Below are positions 1 to 10,402 of a stretch of 64,000 nt of DNA, piece after piece. Source of the stretch: Phoebastria nigripes (Eukaryota; Chordata; Aves; Procellariiformes; Diomedeidae); the NCBI GenBank assembly GCA_035582835.1, contig JAYKAV010000422.1, forward strand, positions 1 through 64,000, read 5' to 3'. The number at the start of each line of letters is the position of its first letter. Positions within the stretch are counted from its first letter, which is position 1. Below the pieces are notes generated by a model that saw only the letters and a program-made list of their open reading frames with translations, did no database searches and was not told the origin of the DNA. Made by a program: the position numbers and the translations under genes.

Positions 1-82
1 AGATATAAATTCCTTAATATGCTCTAGTTAATCTGTTGTTATCTCAAACCCTTCGAGCCCCACGTTGGGTGCCAAAAAGGAC
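1..82 (-). mobile_element. Endogenous retrovirus leader next to the 5' LTR (provirus continues off the left edge)
   Basis: Reading the minus strand, the LTR ends at position 83 and is followed by an 8-base spacer, a tRNA-Lys primer-binding site and the start of the untranslated leader. LTR plus primer-binding site in this order is the 5' end of a retroviral genome, so this is not a solo LTR. The rest of the provirus, or what remains of it, lies left of the window. The leader part (1-56) shows no coding sequence. Confidence 0.75.
57..74 (-). other. Retroviral primer-binding site, tRNA-Lys(1,2) type
   Basis: The minus strand reads TGGCACCCAACGTGGGGC. This matches the 18-base complement of the 3' end of tRNA-Lys(1,2) (CTT anticodon) except for one base, A for G at the fifth position. 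Complementarity seems to extend several bases into the T arm (49-56). The site is 8 bases from the LTR end. A lysine primer is typical of betaretrovirus-like (ERVK, class II) elements. The tRNA match is from memory. Confidence 0.8.
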
Positions 83-642
83 TGTCGTGGTTTAACCCTG
101 GCAGCACCTAAACACCACGCAGCTGCTCGCTCACCCCCCCACTCTGGTGGGATGGGGGAGAGAATTGGGAGGGCACGAGTAGGAAAACTCGCGGGTTGAG
201 ATAAAAACAGTTCAATAATTGAAATAAAACAAAGTGGAACAGTAATAGTAACAGTGATAACAACAACAATATACAAAGCAGGCGATGCACAATGCAATTG
301 CTCACCACCCACCGAACTGACGCGTGCCCGATACGAGAGCCCATCCCGGGACCCAGAGCCCCTCCCCCCCCACCTTAGTTTTTATACTGAGCATGACGTC
401 ACATGGTATGGAATACCCCGTTGGCCAGCTGAGTCAACTGCCCCAGCTATGCTCCCCCCGGCAGCTTCCCATGCACCTGGCAGGGCATGGGGGGTCGAAA
501 AGTGCCCGGTGCAAGCACCACCCAGCAACACCCAAAACATCAATGGGCCATCAACGCTCCTATTATACCAAACCCAAAACACAGCACACCCTCCCCAGCT
601 ACTGGGAAGAAAGCTAACTCTGTCCCAGCTAGAACCAGGACA
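83..642 (-). mobile_element. Endogenous retrovirus 5' LTR, antisense to BBS9
   Basis: A 560-bp element with TG...CA ends and short inverted termini (TGTC at one end, GACA at the other). It is related to the second LTR at 10108-10684 over its outer parts and promoter block. Orientation is minus, shown by the adjacent primer-binding site at 57-74 and by a minus-strand TATA box at 381-386. The outer end abuts CR1 sequence (643 onward), so it was inserted into an existing CR1 copy. The duplicated target site cannot be checked because the other end is outside the window. The LTR type, with its TGTCGTGGTTTAACCC terminus on the + strand, is one I associate with bird genomes; I cannot name the subfamily with certainty. 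Confidence 0.85.
381..401 (-). promoter_or_regulatory. LTR U3 promoter core: TATA box and CRE-like palindrome
   Basis: On the minus strand a TATAAA box (381-386) lies 7 bases downstream of the perfect palindrome TGACGTCA (394-401), the consensus CREB/ATF binding site. The same pair occurs at the same spacing range in the other LTR (10403-10425). It would drive transcription leftward, antisense to BBS9 and into the provirus. Activity is inferred, not shown. Confidence 0.6.
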
Positions 643-3165
643 AAGATCATCGAGTCCAACCGTTAGCCTAACGCTGCCAAGTCCACCAGTAACCNCTGTC
701 CCTAAGCACCACATCTACAGGTCTTGTAAATGCCTCGCGGGATGGTGACTCAAGCNCTTCCCTGGGCAGCCTGTTCCAACGCTTGACANCCCTTTTGGTG
801 AAGGAAGTTTTCCTGCTCTCCAATCTAAACCTTCCCTGGCNCAACTTGGGGCCATTTCCTCGTGTCCTATCGCTTGTTACTTGAGGGAAGAGACGGACAC
901 CCACCTNGCTCCAACCTCCTTTTGGGTAGTTGTCGAGAGCGATAAGGTCTCCCCTGAGCCTCCTTTTCTCTGGGCTAAACAAGCCCAGTTCCCTCAGCCG
1001 CTCCTCATAAGACTTGTGCTCTAGAGCCTTCACCATCTTCGTTGCTCTTCTTTGGATGTGCTCCAGCACCTCAATGTCTTGTAGTGAGGGGCCCAAAACT
1101 GAACACAGCATTCAAGGTGTGGCCTCACCAGTGCCGAGTACAGGGGGACAATTGCTTCCCTACTCCTGCTGGCCACGCTATTTCTGATACAAGTCAGGAT
1201 GCTATTGGCCTTCTTGGCCACCTGGGCACACTGCTGGCTCATATTCAGCTGGCTGTTGACCAACACCCCCAGGTCCTTTTCTGCCAGGCAGCTTTCCAGC
1301 CACTTTTCACCAGGCCTGTAGCGTTGCATGGGGTTGTTGTGACCCAAGTGCAGGACCTGGCACTTAGCCTTGTGGAACCTCATACAGTTGGCCTCAGCCC
1401 ATCAATCTGGCCTGTCCACATCCCTCTGCAGAGCCTTCCTACCCTGAAGCAGATCAACGCTTCTGCCCAACTTGGTGTCATCTGCAAACTTACTGAGGGT
1501 CCACTTGATCCCCTCATCCAGATTGTTGATAAAGTTATTAAACAGAACTGTCCCCAGTACTGAGCCCTGGGGAACACCACTTGTGACTGGCCGCTAACTG
1601 GATTTAACTCCCTTCACCACCACTCTTTAGGCCCGGCCATCCAGCCAGTTTTTTACCCAGCAAAGAGTACGCCAGTCCAAGCCATGAGCAGCCAGTTTCT
1701 CCAGGAGAGTGCTGTGGGAAATGGTGTCAAAGGCTTTACTAAAGTCCAGGTAAACAACATCCACAGCCTTTCCCTCATCCACTAAGCAGGCCACCTTGTC
1801 ATAGAAGGGGATCAGGTTAGTCAAGCAGGACCTGCCTTTCATAAACCCATGNTGACTGGGCCTGATCACCTGGTTGTCCTGTATGTGCTGTGTGATGGCA
1901 CTCAAGATGATCTGCTCCATAACCTTCCTTGGCACCGAGGTCAGACTGACAGGCCTGTAGTTCCCTGGATCCTCCTTCTGGCCCTTCTTGTAGATGGGTG
2001 TCACATAAAGCCTTCCTGGACTCCTTTGCCCTTCAGGGCTGCCTCCCAAGGGACTCTGTCAACCAGGCCCCTAAACAGGCTAAAGTCTGCCCTNCAGAAG
2101 TCCAAGGTAGCAGTTCTGCTGACCACCCTCTTTATTTCTCCAAGAATTGAAAACACTATCATTTCATGTTCCGTATGCCCAAAACAGCCTCCAACCATCA
2201 CATCACCCGCAAGTCCTTCTCTGTTCGCAAACAACAGGTCCAGCGGGGCGCCTTCCCTAGTTGGCTCACTCACCAGCTGTGTCAGGAGGTTATCTTCCAC
2301 ACACTCCGGGAACGTCCTAGACTGTTTCCTCTCCACTGTATTGTATTTCCAGCAGACATCTGGTAAGTTGAAGTCCCCCAAGAGAACAAGGGCTAGTGAT
2401 TGTGAGACTTCTCCCAGCTGTTTATAGAATACTTCATCTGTCTCTTCATCCTGGTTGGGTGGTCGATAACAGACTCCCACCGTGTTATCTGCCTTGTTGG
2501 CTTTTCCCTGATTCTTACCCATAAACACTTGACCCTTTCATCACCATCATCAAGCTCTAGACAGTCAAAACACTCCCTAACATACAGGGCTACCCCACCG
2601 CCTCTCCTTCCTTGCCTATCCCTTCTGAAGAGTTTATAGCCATCCATTGCAGCACTTCAATTATGTGAGTCATCCCACCATGTTTCTGTGATTGCAACTA
2701 TATCATAGTTTTCCAGCTGCACAATGGCTTCCAGCTCTTGCTGTTTGTTGCCCATGCTGTGTGCATTGGTGTAGATGCACTTCAGTTGGGCTATTGATCG
2801 CACCATCTTTTTTTGGGGAGAAGTCCTGTTTCCTATGTGACCAGTCTGAGGCNCTTCCGTGGTTTCTAACACATTAATAACCTTTGAGTCTTTGCTGCTG
2901 CGTGGATCTCCATCCCCTGTCTCCACTGAGACAGCAGCCCGAAGGACCTCGCTAGCACACTGTCCGTCAAACATTGGCATGCTGCCCCCAGGCTTATCTC
3001 TAGCGAGCCTGGTTTTATCCCTTTCCCCCTTCAAATCTAGTTTAAAGCTCTTTCAATGAGCCCTGCTAACTCCTGTGCAAAGATCCTTTTCCCTGTTTGA
3101 GACGTGTACCCTACCTGTCGCCAGCAGGCCTGGTGTTGTGTAGACTGACCCATGATCAAAAAACC
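643..3165 (-). mobile_element. CR1 LINE, antisense, 5' truncated with an internal deletion, 3' end cut by the LTR
   Basis: The minus strand encodes the CR1 non-LTR retrotransposon ORF2 in the usual order. An apurinic-type endonuclease lies at about 2150-2800 (YTNAHSMGNKQ, GDFNLPD). The reverse transcriptase lies at about 1390-2010 ([29 protein letters not shown]). The C-terminal region and 3' UTR run down to 643. The CR1 3' terminal sequence stops at GATCTT, exactly where the LTR begins; the usual short tail repeats are therefore missing here and should lie beyond the provirus. The 5' limit (about 3165) is where similarity to CR1 5' sequence fades. Eight single N bases fall in this copy. Confidence 0.93.
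668..3034 (-). pseudogene. CR1 ORF2 (endonuclease-reverse transcriptase), broken
   Basis: Open pieces on the minus strand at 2657-3034, 2393-2647, 2001-2528, 1627-2049, 1030-1383 and 668-1111 together follow the CR1 ORF2 protein from endonuclease to C terminus, in different frames. A large internal deletion lies near 2008-2012. There the endonuclease tail ([10 protein letters not shown]) passes directly to the reverse transcriptase segment [18 protein letters not shown], losing the linker and the N-terminal part of the RT. The catalytic FADD of the RT is still present at 1477-1488. Other frameshifts occur near 1400-1627, 2520 and 2650. The protein cannot be made; the copy is dead. Confidence 0.9.
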
Positions 3166-4365
3166 CCAAATTCTACTGGAGTTCTGAATAGTCTTTTCCT
3201 AGTGGAAAAAAATGTAACTGATATAAAAGCAGGACTTAAACAGTGTTGTGGGAGCAGTAGTCTGCTGTTTTATTTACTTTCTCAACATTGTATTTTCTCT
3301 TTGTTTTTAGACTAGGCTCTTTTTCTTCCAGAGTTCAGGACCAAAAGTGAATCAGCTAGTTGCAATTCCCTAACCACAGGTCAAAATGTCCTCAGTTAAT
3401 TTTAAGTATTTTTAAGGAATTAATAACTAAAATGGATTTAGTTTACTGCTGATGGAACTTGTTACTGAACTGAGGAGAAGATGAGAGTGGGGAAGGCAGT
3501 CAGTATTCTCTGAATTGAGGGAGTGCAAGCTTTTTGTGGCTGAAGAAGAGAGGAAGCAAACAGCTGTTCTGAGCTTTTGACGTGGGGTCCTGTGGAAGTA
3601 TGACAAGCCTTTAGAGCCTGGTGAACTTGGTTTAGGAGTATTTGTATGTTCTCCTGACTTGTGGACAAGTTTTATTGGTTTTGATTTTGATCTGCATTGA
3701 TATGATGACCTAAACCTAGAGGAAATGAGTACTGGCAATCAACTTGGGTTGTTGGTTGTTATCATGGGAGGCACCTCTTTGGGGTTTATTCATCAATAAT
3801 TTTTTGTTATTCACTAACAACCAAATGACTACTTGCTTAAAATACTGATTCCAAAATAACTCTGATGTAACTATTGCGTTCCTCTTTGAGATAATGGATC
3901 TGTCTCAAGAGCAGGTGATCTCAAGGCTTAGCTTTGTTGACCTGATGTAGATCTGGCTTTAGTTTGCATTTGGATAAATGTCATCGGTCCCAATTTTAAA
4001 ATTTCACACTTCTGCTGGTGTGATATGTGTATGCACAAATGCAAGATGTAGAAGCTGAAAGTTTGAAGTACTCTTCAAAACCAGAATGGGACTTTTTAAG
4101 AAGGGTGAACATCAATCTAAAATGATGGAATAGTAACAATGGTCAGTGCCACAACCATGATAATTGCCATATTGAACCCTTTGCTGACAGGTTTTTATGG
4201 ATTTGCAAAAAAGCTAATTGCTAATCTTAACCTGATTATGACAGAGCATAATCAACATTAATTGAATCCTGTAAATATTCTATCTTTTTAGGGTATTCTT
4301 TGAAGCACTTCTGCAGCGAATTGAATTCCACATGTGCTGTTGTATTCTGTAATTTCCTTTGTGTG

Positions 4366-4390
4366 TTTTTTTTTTTTTTTTTTTTTTTTT
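4366..4390 (+). repeat. Mononucleotide run of 25 T forming the polypyrimidine tract of an exon
   Basis: Twenty-five uninterrupted T bases are followed directly by AAG and then the exon start at 4394. The run serves as the polypyrimidine tract of the 3' splice site. Such runs change length readily by slippage. Confidence 0.95.
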
Positions 4391-4393
4391 AAG

Positions 4394-4544
4394 ATAAAAT
4401 TATTGTGGGCAGTTATATGGGATATCTCCGAATCTTTAATCCACATCCTGTGAAACCTGGAGATGGAGTACAACCTGAAGACTTGCTCTTGGAAGTGCAG
4501 TTACGAGAACCAATATTGCAGGTGGAAGTAGGAAAATTTGTTTC
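4394..4544 (+). CDS. BBS9: BBS9 coding exon (about residues 38-88)
   Basis: The acceptor is T25-AAG and the donor GTAAGT. The exon enters with one base of an Asp codon in the previous exon (G|AT) and leaves with TC of a Ser codon. It encodes the start of the beta-propeller: KIIVGSYMGYLRIFNPHP, then LLLEVQLREP and ILQVEVGKFV. Differences from the human protein, as I recall it, are few and mostly conservative. The length of 151 bp fits the phase at both ends. Confidence 0.96.
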
Positions 4545-4970
4545 GTAAGTCAACAACAGGCTATGTTGCTGTTTATTTAAGGCTTAAATGTGATTTTCTT
4601 TGTTTTGGGGGGGTGAGTTTTCAGTTTCCAGATGGACAACTATTAAGCACATCTATGAATACTGTAGTACACATTTGATCTGCTTCTTGAATCATCTTGA
4701 TATGAGAGAATTTTTACTTAATGTATATGTGGAGGATAATCTTCCAGATACTTGTACTATTTTTTAGAAGTATGTAGAACAGGAAAAACCTTATATTGAA
4801 AGTTTTTTTAAGTGTTAAGAAAACTTGAGTAACTTGTTACGATCCAAGATGTAATATTGGCCAGTTGTTTTGGGTTTGATAGAGGATTGAAGATCTTTAA
4901 TTCCAATGAATTTAGTGGAAATAAGTGGCCAGGTGGAGGAGAGATACTATGACTCTAAGGAAAAGGCCTT

Positions 4971-5023
4971 ATATTTAATTGGCTGTAAGAGAATCTACTT
5001 AGGAGAAATTTATTTTAAAAATG
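4971..5023. repeat. Inverted repeat A (left arm), partner at 5489-5541
   Basis: This 53-bp block is the reverse complement of 5489-5541 with about two differences, grouped near one end. The arms are about 465 bp apart. It contains the sequence AGAGAATCTACTTAGGAGAA, which appears reversed in the partner. It is not part of a transposon I recognise. Confidence 0.9.
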
Positions 5024-5435
5024 AAAGAAAAAAATGAATGGATATGAGGATCATTGCTCTAAACAAGTATTATTCAGCAACTGCATACATTACTTTTTTA
5101 AAATTCACTTTTGTACCAGCTGCATGGAACCTAAATTAATTAAACTATAAGGCAGAAGTCATAAACTTAGAATCTTATATTCATATTCTTCTTCCCCCAG
5201 ACCTAAGTAGTATTTCCTGCAGAGAAAGTTCTTGTGCTGTAACTATAGAAAATGTTTTAGATCATTTCACAGGGTAAGGCATTAGAATTCCTGCGCAGGG
5301 TCACTCCATGAGTACTTGAATAAAAGAAGAAGTTTCCAACTGATGTAGGCCTTTCAGCTTGTGGCCTTTGATCTCAGAGCACAAGTCTTTCCCATGGTTA
5401 GTACAGGTTTTTCTCTCATTTTTAAAATGAAGTTG

Positions 5436-5595
5436 ATGCTGCAGTATTAGAAGTTAATTTAAAAATTAAAATGAATCCTTTAAGAACTCATTTTTAAAAT
5501 AAGCTTCTCCTAAGTAGATTCTCTTACAGCCAATTAAATATATGTTCTTAAAGGATTCATTTTAATTTTTAAATTAACTTCTAATACTGCAGCAT
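5436..5595. repeat. 52-bp perfect inverted repeat (B/B') enclosing the partner of repeat A
   Basis: Positions 5436-5487 and 5544-5595 are exact reverse complements over 52 bases. They are separated by 56 bases that consist almost wholly of A' (5489-5541), the inverted copy of 4971-5023. The sequence CTCATTTTTAAAAT occurs both just before B (5416-5429) and at the start of A' (5487-5500). The order A ... B A' B' suggests two strand switches during replication rather than a transposon. An assembly or library artefact is possible because the B arms are identical. Confidence 0.88.
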
Positions 5596-5763
5596 GAATT
5601 TAGGAAGATTAGTACTTCTGAGTTTTTATGCTAGCATCTAACACCCAAACCTTTGGATTTGGCCCACACCTGAAAGTAATTTCAACATGTTACTTGAATT
5701 TTATCCTGTATGCATTTTACTTGGAATTTCTCTGAAAACAGTGCTTTTTAACATTCTTTACAG

Positions 5764-5828
5764 TGGTACTGAAGGACTTCATCTGGCTGTGTTGCATTGC
5801 CGAAAACTCTGTGTATATGCTGTCTCAG
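5764..5828 (+). CDS. BBS9: BBS9 coding exon (about residues 88-110)
   Basis: 65-bp exon with acceptor TTTACAG and donor GTTAGT. It completes the Ser codon, encodes GTEGLHLAVLHCRKLCVYAVS, and ends with the first base of a Gly codon. This is a beta-propeller blade; the human protein has nearly the same residues here. Confidence 0.95.
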
Positions 5829-8283
5829 GTTAGTTTACAGATACAAGCTTTCCAGTGATTTTAAACGTATTCTAAAGTTTGGATTAGGTTAAATGCTAAA
5901 CTTGGTATATACAGTGTTTGCTCATCATCCCTGAAGAGCTGCAGTCATATTCTCTCACTCAAACTCAGGTATGAAGAAGAAACATTAGTAATTAGGTCTA
6001 GATATTTCCCAATGGTTAACAGAGATTTGCTGATCTGCTAAGCGCTTGAGATGCTGTGATGTGTGCGATGGTCTGTGGTTGGTAGTGCTTGTGAACAACT
6101 AGTTCTCATTACAATTTTAGGAGTGGGTGTTACTGTTCAGCACGCTAATGGACAAATGGTTGTTTAATGACCTTAGCTCTATAAAAATGAAACAATTATG
6201 GTTATTTCTGAACTCAAAAATTGAGATAATTTCTTAGAAAGCCAGAACATTGGTAATGTAGCCCAAGAGAAGATAGGAGGTTAATACTGGTAAGAAGGTG
6301 AAACTACTATGTTTTTTCTTAAATCCTCTTTCTTCTACTGCCTTTGGAAATTCTAAGTGCTGTGTTCTCTCTGTGTGTAAAGAGGCAAGTCACAAAATAC
6401 CTATTCTGTGCATTGAATTCTCTCTAATATATGCATAAAGCAAAGCACAGATTTAAGAGATCTATTGACTGTACCCCCGTCTTCAAAATTCAATAGACAA
6501 CTATACATTGTTCATTTTCCTCTGTGCAGGGACAGCTGTGGCTTCTTTCATTATAAGAGCATGGTTTTCTTTTAGGAGCAGCTTGCTTCCTATTCACAGC
6601 CTTGTAGGCAGATAGGTTACAAACACATGCTCTCATTCCAGATTCTGTTTGCCTTCTAGTTATCTTACCTGGAGACACCTGTAAAATTGGTTGTTGAGAG
6701 GTGATACATTGAGATGTACTGCAGTTTTCATACTTTCCCTTCTCTGTAATAGTGCTTATGTCTTAGGATTGTAGCCTACCAGTACAATTTTTATTAAAAC
6801 AGTTTATTTTAAAATTTGCATTAACAGCATACAACAATAAGTCAGTCTAGAATTTTTTTCTAGTTATAATTTGCTGCTCAGTCTACATGGCTTAAACATT
6901 TAAGTAATAATAAAAGTGAAGTTTTACAATCCTTTAATAGACTTCTCATACTAATTTGTAAGCATTCATGCTGTAATAGTAATTTCTCTCATCTGAACAG
7001 CTCGTTTGAGAAATAACGATCATTATTTCTTTATGCTTCTATGGCAAATTACACTTCCATAAAGTGGGATTTTTACTTGCTTTGTACATGTTGCTGTATC
7101 TGTTATTCATAATAAAATAACTATGCTGCTTCTCCTCGACAAATGCAAGCATCCTTCAGGGCTGACTAAAGTATGGCCTGGATATTGTATTACAGTCAGT
7201 ATATGCAGACTGACTACTTTCTAACTTGTTTTTCCTTTGGTGTTGCTACTTAGCCAATTACTTACACAGCCAGGGCTTTTTCCCTCAGGTCTGTTCCAAT
7301 CCTTTCCCTAACATGGGCCTGCTTTACGGGTAATTGCTTAAAAGCTATATCGGATTTTAGTTGGAGAAGTTGCCTGAAAGGTTAGCATAAGCTACAAATC
7401 TTTCGTAGCATGTTTTTTAAGATGGTGTTGGAATACTCTTTGTATACTTAAAGGTGTGGTAGGATTTAGCTTAGATATCATTCACTCAAAACACCTTTTT
7501 CCCTGCTGATGTGACTGTTCTCAAAGGTGGAGGTTTTTTTTGCTTGCTAATATTAGTCCTTAAGTGTTACTCTACATGATGAAGAACTTTGATTTCTTCA
7601 TGGGGTGCAGGAAAGACTTTTGATTATCAAAAGGGAAGCTTTAACTTCAGTTTCTTTAGAAAGGCTTTTTGGATTTCTGCTAGTTCCCTGAAGGAGTCAG
7701 GAAACTAAAGTTCATGCAGACCTTTTCAGAGAATGGGATGTATATCATAAAATTTTTGTTACTGTATGTTTGTCTCGTATCTTTGCATTGTTGATCACTG
7801 CATTGAATTTCAGACAAAGTAAAGGCAAGTGATAAATGTGCCCTAAGCATAGCTTTGTCAAATTATAGCTAATGACTAGCTACAGCTTAATTTGAGACAA
7901 AGACTATTACAGCTGAGGCTGGCTGTTGGATATAGTATATTCACTGAATACTAGAGAATCATAGGAATTCCCCTTTAAGCAGGCTTTTTTCTGATCTTAG
8001 AGGTGTGCCTAACATGAAGAAAAATACCTTTCAGTAATAAAAATCTCAGCCTCTTGCTAAGTCTTTATACCATATTTAGTATAATGAGACCTTATTTCTG
8101 GTTCTGGCCTTTAGGAATTTTGTAGCTTGGTGATTTTTTTCAAAGCAAGCAGCAATGTGAGCCTTCATATCTCAGAGTCACTAGGAGTAAGTTATAGTTT
8201 TTCAGGTTGTTTAAACTGGTACTCCTTTACTTCTTTCATATGGCATGGATCAAAGATATAAATATACCCTTTGTTTTTTGTAG
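5829..8283 (+). other. BBS9: BBS9 intron, 2,455 bp
   Basis: AT-rich unique sequence with GT-AG ends. No repeat, RNA gene or coding similarity was recognised. A 62-codon minus-strand open frame (6490-6678) has no family resemblance and is taken as chance. Confidence 0.85.
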
Positions 8284-8397
8284 GAACTCTGGGTAATGTG
8301 GAACATGGGAACCAGTATCAGATTAAACTGATGTATGAGCACAATCTTCAGAGAATTGCTTGTAATATGACTTATGGTCCGTTTGGTGGTGTAAAAG
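8284..8397 (+). CDS. BBS9: BBS9 coding exon (about residues 110-148)
   Basis: 114-bp exon, acceptor TTTTGTAG, donor GTAAGC. It encodes GTLGNVEHGNQYQIKLMYEH followed by NLQRIACNMTYGPFGGVK, ending with one base of a Gly codon. It is a near match to the human BBS9 propeller sequence and continues the frame of the previous exon. Confidence 0.96.
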
Positions 8398-10264
8398 GTA
8401 AGCTCCTTGTTGCATATTCTTTATTATTAGTTGTTTAATTGTGAACAGTTGAGGATTAACTTAAATTTTGAAAGGCAACATGACGCTGCTGTCTGGAGGA
8501 AACCGTGTTTCTATAAAGGATGGTACCTTTTGTCTGATGCACACAGAAAATAACTGAAGTTAAAATGAGGCAAAGAATATTAAATGTAGAATAGTTGTTT
8601 CCTCACATCTTGAACAGGATATGAATTTACCAGGATAATATTGATTTTAAAAAACATTACAAAAACCCTGGCTCTTCCCTTGTAAAATACTTTAACATCT
8701 AAAATAATTGTTTTCTTCTATGCTTTAATTCTGTTTTGCTTTTCTGCAACTTGCTTATCCTGGACAAAGAAAAAAGTTAACATCTTCATTCTCTGAACCT
8801 AAAATATCAAGTGTCTTTAAAGATATGTAATGCAGACTTTTAAAAAAAAAATTAAACTTTGATTGGAAAAACATAACAGTGGAAAATAGTATTTATGGTG
8901 TGTTTGTAGTTTTGAATGAGTTTAATAGGTATCAGTCTTTTTTGAACTTGTGACACAATTATGAATGTTTTTGTGTTCCAATCTGGAAGCATTTAGGTTT
9001 GCTCTACATGACAGCTCTTTCTCTTCAGAAGTAAAGTTTGCCCAACAATATTAGGGGGCGGTAGTCATCTACACAAGTAGTGTCCCTAAACTGTTGGCAG
9101 AGTGATATCACTTTACCAAGGCAGAAAGTCTTCTGAGTCAATATGGCAAATATATGCAGATAATATGTCAGGTCTGTGTCTATAATAATCTTCTAGTAAT
9201 AATTCTACAATGCTTTACCCTAAACTCAAGCTTGTCCCTGGGCATAAATTTGGCTGACAAAAATTCATACTGATTGAAGAGATTTTCACCTACTAATTTT
9301 GCACAACCACCTTGGGAAAAACAGTCAACTCATATGGGTGAGAAGGTATCTATGCTGTGAGTATCTTGAGGGGTGAGTGTATAGGGCATGGGCATATTCC
9401 TGTTAACAGCAAAAAGACAATACGGAGTTTCCTAAATCTGAGAAGAGGGAATAGTGTGCTTACTGACATACTATAGTGGAATTGCAGTAACAGAGGGGAT
9501 CGTAAGCTAAGAGTTGTGAGTGTCTGGAATGGTTCAGGGATAAAAAAAATACCCATGTGCCACCATGCAGTTCTGCAGAATAAACTCTGGATTTTTGACG
9601 TGCATGTTTGTTTACCATGGAGATCTGAGTAGAGGTCTGACCACCAGCTCAATCTTGATGCCAGATCTGTCTCTCATATGCCTTATCATGAGCTGTGGGG
9701 GATGCAAGTGATATAATGAAGAAAATGTCTTTGCAAGCTAGGGAGACAAAAGGTAATGTTTACTTCAGAACCTACTCAGCCAGCCAAACACTTTTCAACA
9801 TTTAGGATGGTCAAAATGAGGGCCAATCCTGACAAAGCAGCAAGAACAGCAGAGGGAACTCTGGTAAGTTCTGCAAACTCTTCTTGTTTTCTAGTAGCAC
9901 TTCTGCCCCAGCATGTCAAGCTGCTTTCCTTTTCCTTTCTTCTTCCCCATGTTCCAGTTCACATTAGTGTGTTTATTGCTGTGGAAAAAGAATGGCCTCA
10001 AGTCTTGTTTTGAGGTGGCAAAAACNTTAATAAACAAGGAAGGCAGAGATTTGTGTTACGTAGTAAATAATACATGTTCATATCACAAGCTGAAGAAGCT
10101 TTCTGTTTGTCGTGGTTTAACCCCAGCTGGCAACTAAGTACCACACAGCCACTTGCTCACTGCCCCCTGGTGGGATGGGGGAGAGAATCAGAAGGGTAAA
10201 AGTGAGAAAACTCATGGGTTGAGATAAAGACAGTTTAACAGGTGAAGCAAAGCAAAACAAGGAA

Positions 10265-10270
10265 TTTATT
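10265..10270 (-). promoter_or_regulatory. Possible LTR polyadenylation signal AATAAA
   Basis: AATAAA on the minus strand, about 133 bases downstream of the LTR TATA box and inside the LTR. This is the position expected for the R/U5 polyadenylation signal. The first LTR has no canonical hexamer at the matching place. Confidence 0.4.
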
Positions 10271-10402
10271 CACTACTTCCCATTGGCAGGCAGGCGTTCA
10301 GCCATCTCCAGGAAAGCAGGGCTCCATCACGCGTAACGGTTACTTGGGAAGACAAATACCATCACTCTGCACGTCCCCCCCCTTCCTTCTCCTTCCCCCA
10401 GC

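Larger units (their letters stand above)
1..4393 (+). other. BBS9: BBS9 intron, 3' part (upstream of the first exon in the window)
   Basis: Intron sequence running off the left edge. The first 3.2 kb is mobile-element DNA: an endogenous retrovirus end (1-642) followed by a CR1 LINE (643 to about 3165), both antisense to BBS9. From about 3165 to 4365 I see unique AT-rich sequence with no gene, RNA or clear repeat. The intron ends in a 25-T run and AAG. The exon encoding the BBS9 start (MSLFKARDWW in human) was looked for and is not in this interval. Confidence 0.85.
4545..5763 (+). other. BBS9: BBS9 intron, 1,219 bp, with a nested inverted repeat
   Basis: GT-AG intron. It contains two pairs of inverted repeats (4971-5023 with 5489-5541, and 5436-5487 with 5544-5595) described separately. 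Nothing else recognised. Confidence 0.9.

Noticed and set aside
49..74. A tRNA-Lys gene or tRNA pseudogene
   Set aside because: Only the acceptor/T-arm part is present, and its position beside the LTR end fits a retroviral primer-binding site better.
254..748. 164-codon + strand open frame at the left end
   Set aside because: It lies inside the LTR and runs into CR1, contains an N, and opposes the LTR direction; a chance frame in GC-rich repeat DNA.
1042..1563. 173-codon + strand open frame
   Set aside because: It is the complement of CR1 ORF2; the minus strand carries the real (broken) coding sequence.
1849..2427. 192-codon + strand open frame
   Set aside because: Antisense shadow of the CR1 reverse transcriptase and endonuclease.
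3165..4365. The BBS9 first coding exon
   Set aside because: Searched for a frame resembling MSLFKARDWW with a donor in the right phase; none was found.
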